Shown: one piece after another, positions 52,391 to 64,000 of the stretch | Layout: each line of letters begins with the position of its first letter | Numbering within the stretch: the stretch's first letter is position 1 | NCBI GenBank assembly: GCA_003194525.1 | Contig: NBIV01000010.1 | Coordinates: forward strand, 558,001 to 622,000 | Direction of reading: 5' to 3' | From: Gracilariopsis chorda | Lineage: Eukaryota; Rhodophyta; Florideophyceae; Gracilariales; Gracilariaceae | Length of the DNA: 64,000 nucleotides | Translations under genes and position numbers: made by a program | The notes under the pieces: generated by a model | Seen by the model: only the letters and a program-made list of their open reading frames with translations | Databases searched by the model: none | Told to the model about the DNA's origin: nothing

Positions 52391-55004
52391 ATGTCCGACT
52401 CCGAAGTTGAAACGGAATCCACATCTGGAATGAAAATTCCTCGTTTCCATGGTAAGCGTGGTGATGATTATATGCTGTGGCGTCACCGTCTCCGTGCTGC
52501 ATGCCGTATTAATGGTGTGTGGAATGTCGCGAATCTCTCTGGGGTTCAATCTACCACAGATATTTCAACTCAATACACAACTACCGCAGGTAGTGGCACT
52601 GAAATAGCAACTCCCCGTATCATTGCGAAACGAGAAAAGGCTTGTGGTATCATCATCTGTGCTCTTGGTGATGCTCCATTACGCGTAGTCATGGACGTGG
52701 ATGATGATCCTGCACGTATGTTGCAACTCTTGGATGGACGTTATGCCTCCAATAGGACTGTATCTAGAATTGCAGTGCAGACACGATTGTTCCGAATGTC
52801 TTACAGCGGTGAGAACATGTCCAGCTATGTGGATCAATACACGGCATTGTTCGCTCAGTTAGACCGTATGGGCAAGGATGCTGCTATACCGGAGTCTCAC
52901 AAGGCACCTATGCTACTTGCTTCCATTGATCCGAACAGTTCGTTGGAGTCCACGGCTGCTGCACTCCGTACCAAGGACATATCGGAACTGACCTGGGACT
53001 ATGTGGCAACCACTTTGATCGATGAGTACAATGCTCGTCTGGTCAGTTCTTCTAGTTCTGGACAAACGCGGAGTCGAAAGAAGAACAGAAGCAAAGGTTC
53101 TGGTGGTTCACGTGTGTCGCAAAACTCCAGTCACACTCACATTAGGGATGGAAGTGACTCTGATGATCGGCCAAGTACAACTGGTAGCGCATACGTGGTG
53201 TCCAGTAACCGGACTTATCACTGTGAATTCTGTGATCGTGATGGTCACACAAAGGACAGATGCCATGTGAATCCAGATAACCCAGATAATCACTTACCCA
53301 AAAGCATCCTGGACAAGCTTAACATCAAATCGAAGAGCAAATCTGGGGTGTCCAAGTCTTGCAATAAGCTGGCTGGTAGTTCATCAAAGATTGAGGTATG
53401 TGGTATGGCACTGGAAAGGTCTTCCATCGTACCTCCCGACAGTTGTGATATGGACACCTATGCCGATAGTGGTGCTACATCACACTTTTTCCATTCGGTG
53501 TCTGCGTTTATTCCCGAGTCTTTGCACAACGTAGAAACTCGAACCATCATGCTTGCCGACAATACTGAAGTATGTGCAACGCAGCGGGGTGACATAGTAT
53601 TGCCATTTGAGTACGCAAACCTACGATTGACTGATGTCCTGTTCGTTCCAGAACTGGAATACAATTTGGTGTCCATAGGATGCTTGGCGGACAAGGGCAT
53701 TGAATCTTTCTTTCGCTCAAGTGAAGTTCGTCTCACCTTGGACAATGGGTTTGTAGTCGGCAGTGGCCATCGCGATCGACGCTCCGGGTTGTACACCTTA
53801 CCCGATCCGATATTGCAAGGTACCAACCCAACCCCATCCTCGTCACCAACTAGTGGAGATCATTGCATGAAGACATCGGAGTCCAGTATTGCTAATCTAT
53901 GGCATCGGCGACTTGCCCACATCAATGCGCGCGACCTCCAGTCAGTTTACAAACATGCTGAAGGGGTGCCGAAGATGTCAGGAATGAAGGAGATATGCCG
54001 CCCGGGTATGCTTGGTAAGGCACATAAACTTCCGTTCCCCGGCAAATACGACCGAGCATCAGCCGTAGGTGAGGTGGTACACTCCGATATACTAGGACCC
54101 CTTGTACCTTCATTCCCACAAAGGTTTCAATATGCGTCTACCTTCCTTGACGAGCATTCAAGGTATGCACTCTTAGGCTTCATGGCCCATAAAAGTGAAA
54201 TTGCTGTTGTATTCGATGCAGTTGAGCACAAGTTCCAGCAGCTTGGAGGAGTGGCCATTGCGAAAGTGCACTCGGATAATGCCCAGGAGTATATTGCGTT
54301 GCAGCTGAACCCTGCCAACAATCTTCAAGACACTTCTTTCTCTCCTCCGTATACTCCGGAACACAATGCAATAGCCGAGCGCATGAATCGCACTATGGAG
54401 GAAGCTGCTCGAGCTTTGCTCATACAGGCAAGTCTCCCAGAGTGCTTGTGGCCATACGCATTAAAGCACGTCATACATGTTCGCAATAGGGTTTATCAAT
54501 CAGCAACTGGAAGCAGCCCTTACCTTTTGATGACTGGTTCAAAACCATCCCTGAAGCATGTCAAAGTGTTTGGGTGTGCTGCGTTCGTGCTTAAGATGAA
54601 ACCGGATACCAAGTTCAAGTCTCGTGCACTTGAGGGAGTGTACTTACAGACTCTTGAGCATGGTGTGTATGATGTTTTAGTCAATGATAGTGATGAGATT
54701 CCACGCATTGTAAAGTCTCGGCATGTGACATTTGACGAGTCCAAGTTCCCTGGGGCACCATTTCTGGAACATGTTATGAGTGATGAAGGTGCATCAGATG
54801 ATACTTATGAATGCACAGATCACTCTGAAATCGATACTGAGAGTGGTAGTATGGTTTCTGTGGACAACCCATCCGATATTGAGAGTGATAAAGAACATAT
54901 TGAATCCACTCCTATACCAACGGCACAGAGCATTGAAAGCGGTACCGATCATCCAGATGATAGCGAGCATACTTCTGGTGACGATTCAGACCCAGACAAT
55001 TGTG
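52391..55004 (+). CDS. Copia C gag-protease-integrase region
   Basis: Begins ATGTCCGACTCCGAAG. Gag is typical of copia (UBN2-like: HRLRAACRINGVWNV, RTVSRIAVQTRLFRM, LTWDYVATTLIDEYNAR). The knuckle lies near 53.23 kb, the protease near 53.46 kb and the integrase core between about 54.05 and 54.45 kb (VHSDILGPLVPS, HSDNAQEY, PEHNAIAERMNRTMEEAARALL). Reverse transcriptase is on the other side of element D. Confidence 0.88.
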
Positions 55005-55009
55005 GTGAG

Positions 55010-55788
55010 TGTTGAAAGTTGTAAGGAAGTTGAGGGGATGAAAGTGAAGTTCGCCAGCTCTAGCTTGGATTTACTTGGAGGTCCTTCAGGCACATCTTAT
55101 GTACCACTCTAAACTCGAATTGCGCGGGAACACCAACTACAAGTAAAACCTAAACCACTAAGCAGGGACACTCAATACTACCAATCATCATCTAACATGA
55201 CATAGCCAGCTCAGCACAACCTCATTACATCAACGCACAACAACGCACCAACGTTCCGTAATAGTTACGTGCATACACATGACCATGACAAGGCACAAAT
55301 TCACGACTCCAACACACGCCAGCATATGCCAACACATCACGGTAAGTCAACACGTCACAGTAAGTCGGCACGTAACCTGTGGTGTTAGTGCCATGTCATC
55401 ATGTGGCAATGCACACAACACCCACGTCATCAATATACCCGTGCATGTGTAAACCTGTTGACAGTGCATGCGCACCTTACCATTGTACCAACCACTGCTG
55501 TACCACTTGTACCAGCTGTCAACCACTTCATCAGTATCCCCTGCACACAACGTACACTGTGACCACTGTAGTAGCTGGACACGTGGGTGTGTCCAACCGA
55601 TCCAGTTATGCCATACCACTTGTACGCACCACGTTGCATATGTACATTTGCAGTAGCCAATCAGAAGCCAGTTTCACGTTGGGTTCGCGCACACGCGCAT
55701 ACGCGCTTTTGCAGAGGTACCCTCTAAAACAGCCCATGCTCCCCGGAACATTTGGTTTTAAGTGACAGCACAGGTACTACTGCCAACA
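55010..55788 (-). repeat. 3' LTR of copia element D
   Basis: 779 bp, near-identical to 61062-61833 apart from about a dozen substitutions and one short indel near the left end. The promoter-like module lies at about 55645-55715. Confidence 0.92.
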
Positions 55789-55800
55789 CCCCCCCTCTGT
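55789..55800 (-). other. Polypurine tract of copia D
   Basis: Minus strand ACAGAGGGGGGG directly before the 3' LTR start TGTTGG. Confidence 0.7.
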
Positions 55801-55829
55801 CACTGACTTCAAAGGTCTAAGGGGAGCAA

Positions 55830-58800
55830 GCCACAGTCACCGCGGAAACTTGCCAGCTTAACTCGACCAAGCGCTTTCGTCAGCACATGGGCAACCATGT
55901 CTTCCATGGAACAGTACTGCAACTGGACGGCTTTGTCGCGTAGAGCCTCTCTGGTGAAGTGAAAGCGAATATCAATGTGCTTACTACGCTTGTTCACAAC
56001 TCCATTTCGAGCAAGGTCGATGCAATCTTGATTGTCCACGTACACAGTTGTGGGCTCAACCATTAGCGTCACTGACTCATCCACGTGCAGTCCACTTGCG
56101 TTGCCAATGCCACTCCACAGTCGTCTCAGCCAGATCGCTTCCTTCGTCCCACTGCACAGACTCACATACTCAGCCTCAGCGCTAGACAATGCAACTACTT
56201 CCTGTTGGCGCGAGCTCCAAGACACAGGAGCACCGCACATCATGAACACATACCCACTGGTGGACTTGCGGTTGGATGTATCACCTGCCCAGTCGGAGTC
56301 TACGTATCCATACAGCTGAGTATCAGTCGTGGTGCCATAAGTAAGTCCGAGGGAGCGAGTGCCATTGAGGTAACGCAGAACACGCTTGACTGCTTTCCAA
56401 TGAGTCTCTCCAGGTTTCTCGACATACTTAGCTAGCTTGGACACTGCAAACGAGATGTCCGGTCGAGTGCCAACAGGGAGATACATCAGACAACCGATCA
56501 CCTGGCGATACGGGATGTTCGTCAGAGGCTCTTCTACCTTAGTGAGGTCAGCACCGGAGTCCATGGGAGTGTCCATTGGTTTGCACTGCAACATGCCAAA
56601 ACGTTCTAAGACCTTACGCGTGTATGCAGACTGTGTCAGGTACAGCTGTCTTTTGGATCGATCACGATGGATCTCGAACCCAAGTACCATGCGCGCTTCA
56701 CTGAGATCCTTCATCTGAAAACGTTTTGACAGTTCACGCTTTACGCGATTCATTGTCTCCATACTTGTACTTGCAATGAGCAAGTCGTCCACATAAATAG
56801 CAATGATCACAAGCGCTCCCAGTACCCCTCCGGTGTAGACGCACTCGTCTGCGACGATTGGCTTCAGACCCATCCAACCAACGAGGAACAAGTACATCTT
56901 TGCAAACCACTGCCTTGATGCCTGTCGTAGCCCATAGATGGCTTTCTTGAGAAGGCATACCAAGTCCTCGTTCCCAGGTTTGATGAATCCGTCCGGCTGC
57001 TCCATGTACACAGTCTCTTCCAGGTCGCCATTCAAGAATGCAGTCTTCACATCCATCTGGTGCAGATGATAGTCCTGCACTGCTACAATGGACAGAATCA
57101 TTCTAATGGATGTGAATTTGACCACTGGTGCATACGTCTCGGAGAAGTCTACACCTTCGATCTGCAGAAACCCTCGAGCCACCACACGAGCCGTGTACCT
57201 CACTGTCGGTTCATCGTTGTCGCCAGCCTCATATTTTTGCACAAATACCCACTTGGATGATATCACGTTGCTGTCAGCTGGCCTTGGCACTAACTCCCAT
57301 GTGTCATGCTCCATCAGAGACTCGTACTCACTGTTCATGGCCTTGGTCCACGCTTTTGAATCAGGACGTGACACCGCATTGGAGTATGAGGATGGGACGT
57401 CATCACTGGCAGTGAGTAGGGCAGTTCCGCGCCACCACGAGGTAGGCGCTCTACGCTCACGAGTGGATCTCCGAAGTGGTGATGGATCTGGTACGTCTGG
57501 CTCAACTTCTGTCTCAGCTGTGGGCTCATCGTGGCCACTGCCTGAAGCTTCTTCTGGTGGAGTATCTGGTGCAGCGGGTTCAAATTGGGCAGCATCGGTG
57601 GCTTTAGTAGAGGTGGAGGTGATGTTTGATTTCGGCTTGTCCGAGATGTCGATCTCAGCATAGTCGTCATCATCAACGTGGTCAGTACCTTGATCTGAAC
57701 CACTACATTCGTCAAACCTCACATCTCTCGACACAACCACCTTCCTCTTTTGCGCATCCCACAGTTTATAAACGTTCGATCCAGATGTGTACCCAATAAA
57801 GATCGCCTCCACGGCACGTTGCTCCAGCTTCTTCAGCTTGTGGTCCACCCCTTTGTACCAGCACCGGCTACCAAACACACGCAGATTGCTCAAGTGAGGT
57901 TCATATCCACTCCACATCTCGAGTGGTGTCACGTCACTCGGAAGGGCCTTGCAGGTGACTCGATTGCGCACATACACTGCAACGTTCAATGCTTCAGCCC
58001 AGAAGCTCTTCGGCAGTTTCTTGTGATGCAGCATCGATCTCACCAAGTCCATGAGTGTTCGGTTGAACCGTTCGGCCAGACCATTCTGATGTGGATTGTA
58101 AGGCACCGTTCGCTGATGTTCAATACCGTGACGTTCAAGCTCTTGTGAAAACTTCTTTGACACATATTCACCAGCATTGTCTGTGCGTAACGCATGTAGC
58201 ACAGACTCACGTGCAGTGATGGTTTTCACATGTCGGTCACTCTGATTTTGAACCATCTTGAGCCACTTCACGAACACGTGGAACACCTCATCCTTGGTCT
58301 TGAGCATGTACAAGAAGCAAAAACGGGAGTGATCATCGATGAATGTGACGAAGTAGCGTGAACCTCCCAAGGAACCTACTTGGATTGGACCACAAATGTC
58401 CGAATGCACTAGGTCCAATGGGTGCAAAGCCCGTTCCCCCCCCTTGCTTGGGAGTTGGAGCACGTGTAGATTTTCCCACTACACAAGAGTCACACACATC
58501 CATCGATTGATTCAAGTCCACATTCAGGCCTGACCCAACACCGTTACGAGCCATATGTTTGATACCATCCACATTCACATGAGCCATTCGAGCATGCCAT
58601 AGTGACAGGTCAGTCACAAGTGCGTTGTCCATGTCTTCTGGTACTTCAATCGCGGTACATAGGTAGTACAGTCCTTTGATGCGACGGCCCTGGACGATCA
58701 TGGTGTTGCCTTTGTATACACATACTTTGGTTTCGTCAAACACCACTCGCGCACCCAGGTCACACATCGCAGATACTAACAGCAGATGATACCTTAAATT

Positions 58801-59835
58801 CGGTACGTGCACTACTTCACCCAACCGGCACTTGCTCTTACGCCCTTCAACAGCGAGATCGAGGTGGACACTGCCATGACCAAGAGACTCCAGCTTCGAG
58901 TCATGGCCGATACTCACACCGGCAGACTCTCTTTTGCTATAACTGTCAAACATGGACTCGTCATACGTCATATGGGCGGTGGCACCAGAGTCAATGATCC
59001 AGTCACTGATACTTTCTTCCACAGAACCTGTCGCAATGAGACAAACAAAGTCAGAGTCACTGTCACATCCTCGTTTCTCGTTGCCGAGATCGGTCTGCAC
59101 AGCTGGGTTTGCGGCAGCACTCTGTTCTTTGCTAGCTTCGTCACGTTGTCTCTTGAAACAGTTTCTCTGGATATGCCCCTTCTTACCACAGTAGTAGCAC
59201 ACCATGGACTTCTTTCGTGACTGCGCACCGACCAAAGCCGTGTCACTTCCGGACTCCTCCTTGGCACGATCGTTCATTCGCTGTTCCTCTTGCAGCAAAC
59301 GACTCTTCACAAACTCTAAATCGAGTTTGCGATCACCAATCGTGGTGTCAATAGCGACAATGAGGTGTTCGAAGCGGTCTGGTAGCTCACATAGGATTGC
59401 CATAGCGATGTCTTCCTCCTCAACCACCACGTCCATGCTCTTCAGATCCGATGCAAGATGACGAACACGATTGATGAAGTGTAACATTTTCTCATCATCT
59501 CGCATCTTGGCTGTGTAGAAGGCACGTCTTGCATTGATTCGGTTGAGCAGCGTTTTACGCTGGAACACATCGCAAATGGCTTTCCACATTTACGCAGCAT
59601 TCTCGGTATCTCCCACATGGTCCAAATGCTCATCACTGATGCTGAGACCAATAACAGCCCTGGCCTTGGAGTCTTTCTTCTTCCATGCTGACAACTCGTC
59701 ATCGTCCGTAGGCCTGGTTGATTCAAGATGGTCATCGAGGTCCTTGAGTGTAAGCAGCAACTCAACCTTTTGCTTCCATACATGGAGGTTATCCTCGCCC
59801 AACTTTTCAATCTTGATGCCACCGAATGAATCCAT
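55830..59835 (-). CDS. Copia D gag-pol coding region
   Basis: From ATG at 59833-59835 (MDSFGGIKIEKLGEDN, the classic copia gag opening). Gag is followed by a CCHC knuckle CYYCGKKGHIQRNC (about 59.19 kb), protease WIIDSGATAHMTYD (about 58.99 kb), pre-integrase LWHARMAHVNVDGIKHM (about 58.58 kb), integrase with VHSDICGPIQV and LRTDNAGEY (about 58.4-58.1 kb), reverse transcriptase with VDVKTAFLNGDLEETVYM and IYVDDLLIAS (about 57.05 and 56.8 kb), and RNase H with VALSSAEAEYVSLC and VYVDNQDCIDLARN (about 56.2-56.0 kb). Copia order throughout. Confidence 0.88.
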
Positions 59836-59964
59836 GCTTGGTAGATGTCAACAAACAGCACAGGTGCGATGAAAGACCTACGGCACTTAAGTAGTACAAA
59901 AATGGCAACAACGGCAACAATAACAACAAAAACAACGACAAAAACAACAACAAAACTTCAAATT

Positions 59965-60019
59965 CGGGCGCACTGACGGGAGAAACTACCTCCGCTACCC
60001 TAGGGTGTCGGAACCCTGG
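59965..60019 (-). other. Structured leader block, copia D copy
   Basis: Minus strand: AGGGT/ACCCT hairpin, GGTAGCGG, GGAG/CTCC hairpin, then CAGTGCGCCCG. An upstream hairpin with TTCTCCT/AGGAGA arms (near 60.07 kb) takes the place of the GCTCT/AGAGC hairpin of element C. Confidence 0.62.
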
Positions 60020-60099
60020 CCCCCGGAGATGCTCTGGGTACAAGACGTCTTCTTCTGTCTTCCCTCTCCTACGTCTAAGGAGAAGATGCGTCGCTCTCT

Positions 60100-61040
60100 A
60101 CGAGGCTTCCAGAGGATGGTTAATGACCCAAGATATGCCTTCACCAAGTATAACCCTCTCTGGCCTCTTGCAAGAACTTGCGCGACCTCGAAACTGAAGC
60201 TACTATGGCAACCAAAGTACCCTGCTAACGCGCAACCACTTAAGTTCACACGCGGCCTGATCCTGAGAAGGAGGTCAGCCTACGCCACGTCGCCTCCCCG
60301 CACAAACGCCCAAGGGTCAGATGCACGGATCAAAAGCTCGTTATGGAATACCTTCGCAACAGCCCAAGAATCCCGACACGCAGTCAGGATCAAAACAAAT
60401 AATTCAATCACCCGCACCGGCGCAGTACGCCACGGCACCCCGTCCACAGATGCACCCGCTGAACTTACCAGGTCTTAACGACCGTCACCGTTATCTGTCC
60501 AAATGGACCGGTGGGAAGCCGCTCGACAGTACACCCGCTTTGGTTCAAGCCGCCAGGCTCACGTCCCCGGATACCTGGAATCACCCAAAGTAACCCGTAT
60601 CAACCGCTCGTCGCACTGGACACCAGATGATGATTAAGAAACACGAAAAACAAACAACTGCTGAGCACACGATCACGGAGCCCAGACTTCGAAACTAGAC
60701 CGACTCGACCTCACGGATACGACCCGACAATCGACTCGGGGATCCCAAAACACAAGATAGAGGGAGTGTCACACACAAAGTAGATAGCGATCGACAACAC
60801 GGGCAACAACGGAGGCCCAACTCAACAACGATAGGAAGTAAACGTCGAACCACTACCACCACAACGCCCTCAAGGAGGAACGCAAACCAAAGGAGAATGA
60901 CCAACACCGACCAACAATGGGATCAAGACACCCGACGCAACGACGAAAGAGGCAACAACAGCGAAACGGATGAACGGCGGTGAGGGAGAGCGGCGACAGA
61001 CGAACGATACGGAAAGGGATAGCGGCAGCGGTCAGCGGGG
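60100..61040. other. Long GC-rich leader of copia D without recognised gene
   Basis: About 0.9 kb between the structured leader and the primer-binding site, not found in the other copia elements here. The plus strand (antisense to D) has an open frame of about 90 codons at 60321-60593 that I cannot identify. Confidence 0.4.
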
Positions 61041-61054
61041 CTGGGCCCATAACC
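61041..61054 (-). other. Primer-binding site of copia D
   Basis: Minus strand GGTTATGGGCCCAG, the same half-tRNA-type sequence as in B and C, here 7 bp from the LTR. Confidence 0.72.
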
Positions 61055-61061
61055 TGATGAA

Positions 61062-61833
61062 TGTTGAAAGGAAGTTGAGGGGATGGAAGGGAAGTTCGCC
61101 AGCTCTGGCTTGGATTTACTTGGAGGTCCTTCAGACACATCTTATGTACCACTTTAAACTCGAATTGCGCGGGAACACCAACTACAAGTAAAACCTAAAC
61201 CACTAAGCAGGGACACTCAATACTACCAATCATCATCTAACATGACATAGCCAGCTCAGCACAACCTCATTACATCAACGCACACCAACGCACCAACGTT
61301 CCGTAATAGTTACGTGCATACACATGACCATGACAAGGCACAAATTCACGACTCCAACACACGCCAGCATATGCCAACACATCACGGTAAGTCAACACGT
61401 CACAGTAAGTCGGCACGTAACCTGTGGTGTTAGTGCCATGTCATCATGTGGCAATGCACACAACACCCACGTCATCAATATACCCGTGCATGTGTAAACC
61501 TGTTGACAGTGCATGCGCACCTTACCATTGTACCAACCACTGCTGTACCACTTGTACCAGCTGTCAACCACTTCATCAGTATCCCCTGCACACAACGTAC
61601 ACTGTGACCACTGTAGTAGCTGGACACGTGGGTGTGTCCAACCGGTCCCGTTATGCCATACCACTTGTACGCACCACGTTGCATATGTACATTTGCATTA
61701 GCCAATCAGAAGCCAGTTTCACGTTGGGTTCGCGCACACGCGCATACGCGCTTTTGCAGAGGTACCCTCTAAAACAGCCCATGCTCCCCCGAACATTTGG
61801 TTTTCAGTGACAGCACAGGTACTACTGCCAACA
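61062..61833 (-). repeat. 5' LTR of copia element D
   Basis: 772 bp. Its inner edge is 7 bp from the primer-binding site at 61041-61054. Module at about 61690-61760. Confidence 0.92.
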
Positions 61834-61838
61834 GTGAG

Positions 61839-63560
61839 CATGCCCCAAGTGCTAGTCAACATACTTCGGACACTGATGTCTTACCGGAATCTGAACCAGA
61901 ACCACGCTATCCTCGCCGTACACGACGTGCACCAGCTAAGTGGTGGTACATGGCCGGTAGTGCAACGTCAAAAATGGATATTACTACCAATGATGAACCT
62001 ACTCTGGGCGAAGCACTGTCTGCCACACCACTTAAGCAGAGCCTTTGAAAGAGTGCCATTGTTGAAGAACTGACATCTCTGGAGGAGAAGAACACTTGGG
62101 AGGAGGATGAATAACCTGCCTCTCAGCCTCTTCCTACTCATGTCATTTTAAACGTAAAGCGCAATGCCAAAGGATCAGTTGATAGATTCAAGGCTAGGGT
62201 TGTGGCTGGTGGCAATCACCAGACATACGGGCAGAACTACATGGAGACATATGCGCCAGTAGTGCCATATAGCCTGGTCCGCATGTTCCTGTACGTCGCA
62301 CTTCGTCTTCAGATGTATGTGGCTCAAGTAGATGTTAAGACTGCATTTCTCAATGGTGAGCTTAAAGAAGACGTGTGGGTGATGTCGCCGCGTGGTGTTC
62401 CCGGTCTGACCACAAAGTGCTATAAGCTACTCAAGGCTATGTACGGTTTGAAACAGGCTCATCTAGCATGGCAAACCAAGTTCAAAGCAGACATGAAGAG
62501 GTTGGGTTTGGAGGAAATACCCAGCGCACCGTGCGTATTCAAGCGAAAGGTTGGAGATGGCATGTATGCCTACATACTCGTATATGTGGACGACATTCTG
62601 GTGTTCACGCCAACGCTGTAGCAACGGACTACGGTGTTGGAAGAGCTCAAAACACTCTATGACCTCCGCATTGAGAACCGAATCACTCTGTACCTTGGCG
62701 TGGAGCTGTCATGGAAGATAGGTACAGCCGGACAACTCCTTGGTGTCAAGCTGGGACAGTCGCTGTATATTGAAAGTATACTTCGACGATTTGGTCTCCA
62801 GAACGCTAAGCCAGTACCTAGCCCTATGGTGGAGTGCTTCTTCACATCTCTAGCAATGGAGGTGGACAAATCACCAATGGATGTGCAGTTGTACCAGCAG
62901 ATGATCAGGTCTCTGCTGTACTTGGCACTACGTACTAGGTTGGATATACTTGCACCAGTTCTCATCCTGGCTCGTTTTCAGAGTGCTCCTACCGCTTGGT
63001 GTCACAAAGCAGTGAAGCGTGTGCTCAGGTACCTGTGTGGAACGCGACAGCATGGGCTATGCTACAGGCCTGGATCGCTAGATCTGCATGGTTTTGTGGA
63101 CTCCGACTACGCTGGAGATACTACGAGTCGGAAGTCGATGTCCGGGTATATCGTTAAACTTGGGTCAGCAACCTGCTGGTATGGTGGTAGAAAACAAGCG
63201 TCAGTTGCGCTATCAACTGGCGAGGCGGAGTACTATGCTCTGACTTTGGCTGCACAGGAAGTGGTATGGGTTGCTCGTGTGCTACGGGAATGCGGCTTCG
63301 ACATGAAACCTTTGGTTCCTCTACACTCTGACAACCAGTTCGCATTGGAGTGGGCTGGTGGTGAAAGGTGTCCTTCTAGTCGTGCTAAATACATTGATGT
63401 AAAGGTTCACTTTATCCGAGATCTCATAAGAGACAATTTGATTAGTGTTCAATACGTCCCAAGTGAGCTGAATGATGCCGATTTACTCACCAAGCCATTG
63501 GGACGTATGATTTTAATGCAATTCTCAAACGGCTTGGTCTTGGACAGGAACTCTAGGAAG
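61839..63560 (+). pseudogene. Copia C reverse transcriptase and RNase H region
   Basis: Continues element C after D: the RRTRRAPAKWW linker, reverse transcriptase from about 62.2 kb (the YMETYAPVV box) with the YVDDILVF catalytic box near 62.58 kb, and RNase H with VDSDYAGDTTSRKS and LSTGEAEYYAL near 63.1-63.24 kb, ending in the ADLLTKPLG motif near 63.5 kb. A small number of breaks is present. Confidence 0.85.
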
Positions 63561-63570
63561 AGTTTTGAAG

Positions 63571-64000
63571 TGTTGAAATCTACAAGTGGTCGAGTGCCTG
63601 GCCAACCCCCACAGAAGGTGTCAGCTTGGTCCAAAACCAAACCTTCAGGGGACGATGGGCACTTTTGGAGCCCCTCGCTCCAAAATGGCATATGCGCCTC
63701 TGCTCAAACCCAACGTGAAATGGCAATGTGATTGGCTACTGCAAAATGCTATATGCATTGTATACCGTACAAGTGTTATGGAGTGTATGGTACTGGATTG
63801 CGGATATGCACAAGTGGAGCAATGTGGTTGGTCCAAGTGTGCGCGCAGTAGACGGTTGTGCTGCAATGCCGAAGATGCGAATGGGAGCTGTATTGGGTGA
63901 TTTGGGGCAATGTGCGTTTGCGGGCTACGCGGAGGGGTTGGAGTGCAAGGATGGTAATTGTTGATTTTTTAGAGCTGGTTCCAGATCAAGGAACTGGCAA
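63571..64000 (+). repeat. 3' LTR of copia element C (partial, runs off the window)
   Basis: Starts TGTTGAAATC and follows 50879 onward with few differences for the 430 bp available. Confidence 0.9.

Larger units (their letters stand above)
55010..61833 (-). mobile_element. Ty1/copia element D, nearly whole, inserted in C
   Basis: LTRs 61062-61833 (5') and 55010-55788 (3'), with TGTTG/CAACA ends and target duplication GTGAG (55005-55009 and 61834-61838). Minus strand order: primer-binding site (61041-61054), a leader of about 1.2 kb, gag from 59835, zinc knuckle, protease, integrase, reverse transcriptase, RNase H, and a polypurine tract (55789-55800) directly before the 3' LTR. By eye the two LTRs differ at about a dozen positions, so the insertion is fairly recent but older than the Ty3 element at 12441. 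About two breaks in coding. Confidence 0.93.
50879..64000 (+). mobile_element. Ty1/copia element C, interrupted by element D
   Basis: 5' LTR 50879-51603, primer-binding site 51604-51621, leader with structured block, gag from 52391 with a CCHC knuckle (CEFCDRDGHTKDRC), protease (DTYADSGATSHFF), pre-integrase (LWHRRLAHINARDLQ) and integrase (about 54.0-54.5 kb), open as far as element D at 55010. Beyond D, from 61839, come the integrase tail, reverse transcriptase (VDVKTAFLNGELKEDVW, ILVYVDDILVFTP) and RNase H (VALSTGEAEYYAL), then the 3' LTR from 63571, cut by the window end. Only a few breaks are seen apart from the D insertion. It inserted into the NOT1 copy. Confidence 0.92.

Noticed and set aside
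55379-55765. A Cys/His/Thr-rich 128-codon plus-strand frame, repeated at 61424-61810
   Set aside because: Both copies lie inside the LTRs of element D and are antisense to it. The repetition is explained by the LTRs.
1-64000. CRISPR arrays, bacterial operons and ribosome-binding sites
   Set aside because: Introns, mitochondrial targeting, LTR elements and pogo/Tc1/Harbinger elements show a eukaryotic genome. No regularly spaced direct repeats are present.

Overview
The window is nuclear DNA of a eukaryote. A small GC-rich island of compact host genes (about 19.8-26.2 kb) sits in a sea of nested transposable elements. The host genes are nearly intronless (one 105-bp GT-AG intron seen), lie 13-340 bp apart, and include a Golgi-type carbohydrate sulfotransferase and a mitochondrial EF-G2. 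Together with abundant Ty3/gypsy and Ty1/copia elements, this best fits a florideophyte red alga such as Chondrus. That placement is an inference; no rRNA or tRNA gene is present to confirm it.

Layout. 1-8.05 kb: an old, broken Ty3/gypsy element on the minus strand, in a tract packed with ACCNNNNGGT near-palindromes. 8.06-12.44 kb: a decayed Helitron helicase split by a Tc1-like transposon (10277-11847, TA target duplication, perfect-looking ends). 12441-19182: a very young Ty3/gypsy element with apparently identical 1063-bp LTRs and a GTCAG target duplication. 19.77-26.23 kb: four host genes (a polytopic membrane protein, a two-TM protein resembling DEG/ENaC channels, GFM2, and a sulfotransferase-like type II membrane protein). 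26.47-31.44 kb: a Tc1 relic interrupted by two pogo-like elements that abut and share a single TA. 31.8-43.6 kb: broken copia elements and loose LTRs. 43.8-45.1 kb: a PIF/Harbinger transposase. 45.2-50.88 kb: a decayed copy of CCR4-NOT subunit 1 (NOT1/CNOT1), itself hit by copia element C (50879 to beyond the window end), which in turn is hit by copia element D (55010-61833, GTGAG target duplication).

Most notable. The copia families, although distinct in sequence, share a roughly 250-nt leader between the primer-binding site and gag. Its hairpins keep their pairing while the bases change, which points to a conserved structured RNA. Their primer-binding sites match the anticodon arm of initiator tRNA-Met (half-tRNA priming, as in Drosophila copia), and their LTRs share a promoter-like module with a CCAAT box. 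The nested insertions give a clear relative order of events. In the host island, the DEG/ENaC-like protein is the most unexpected gene.
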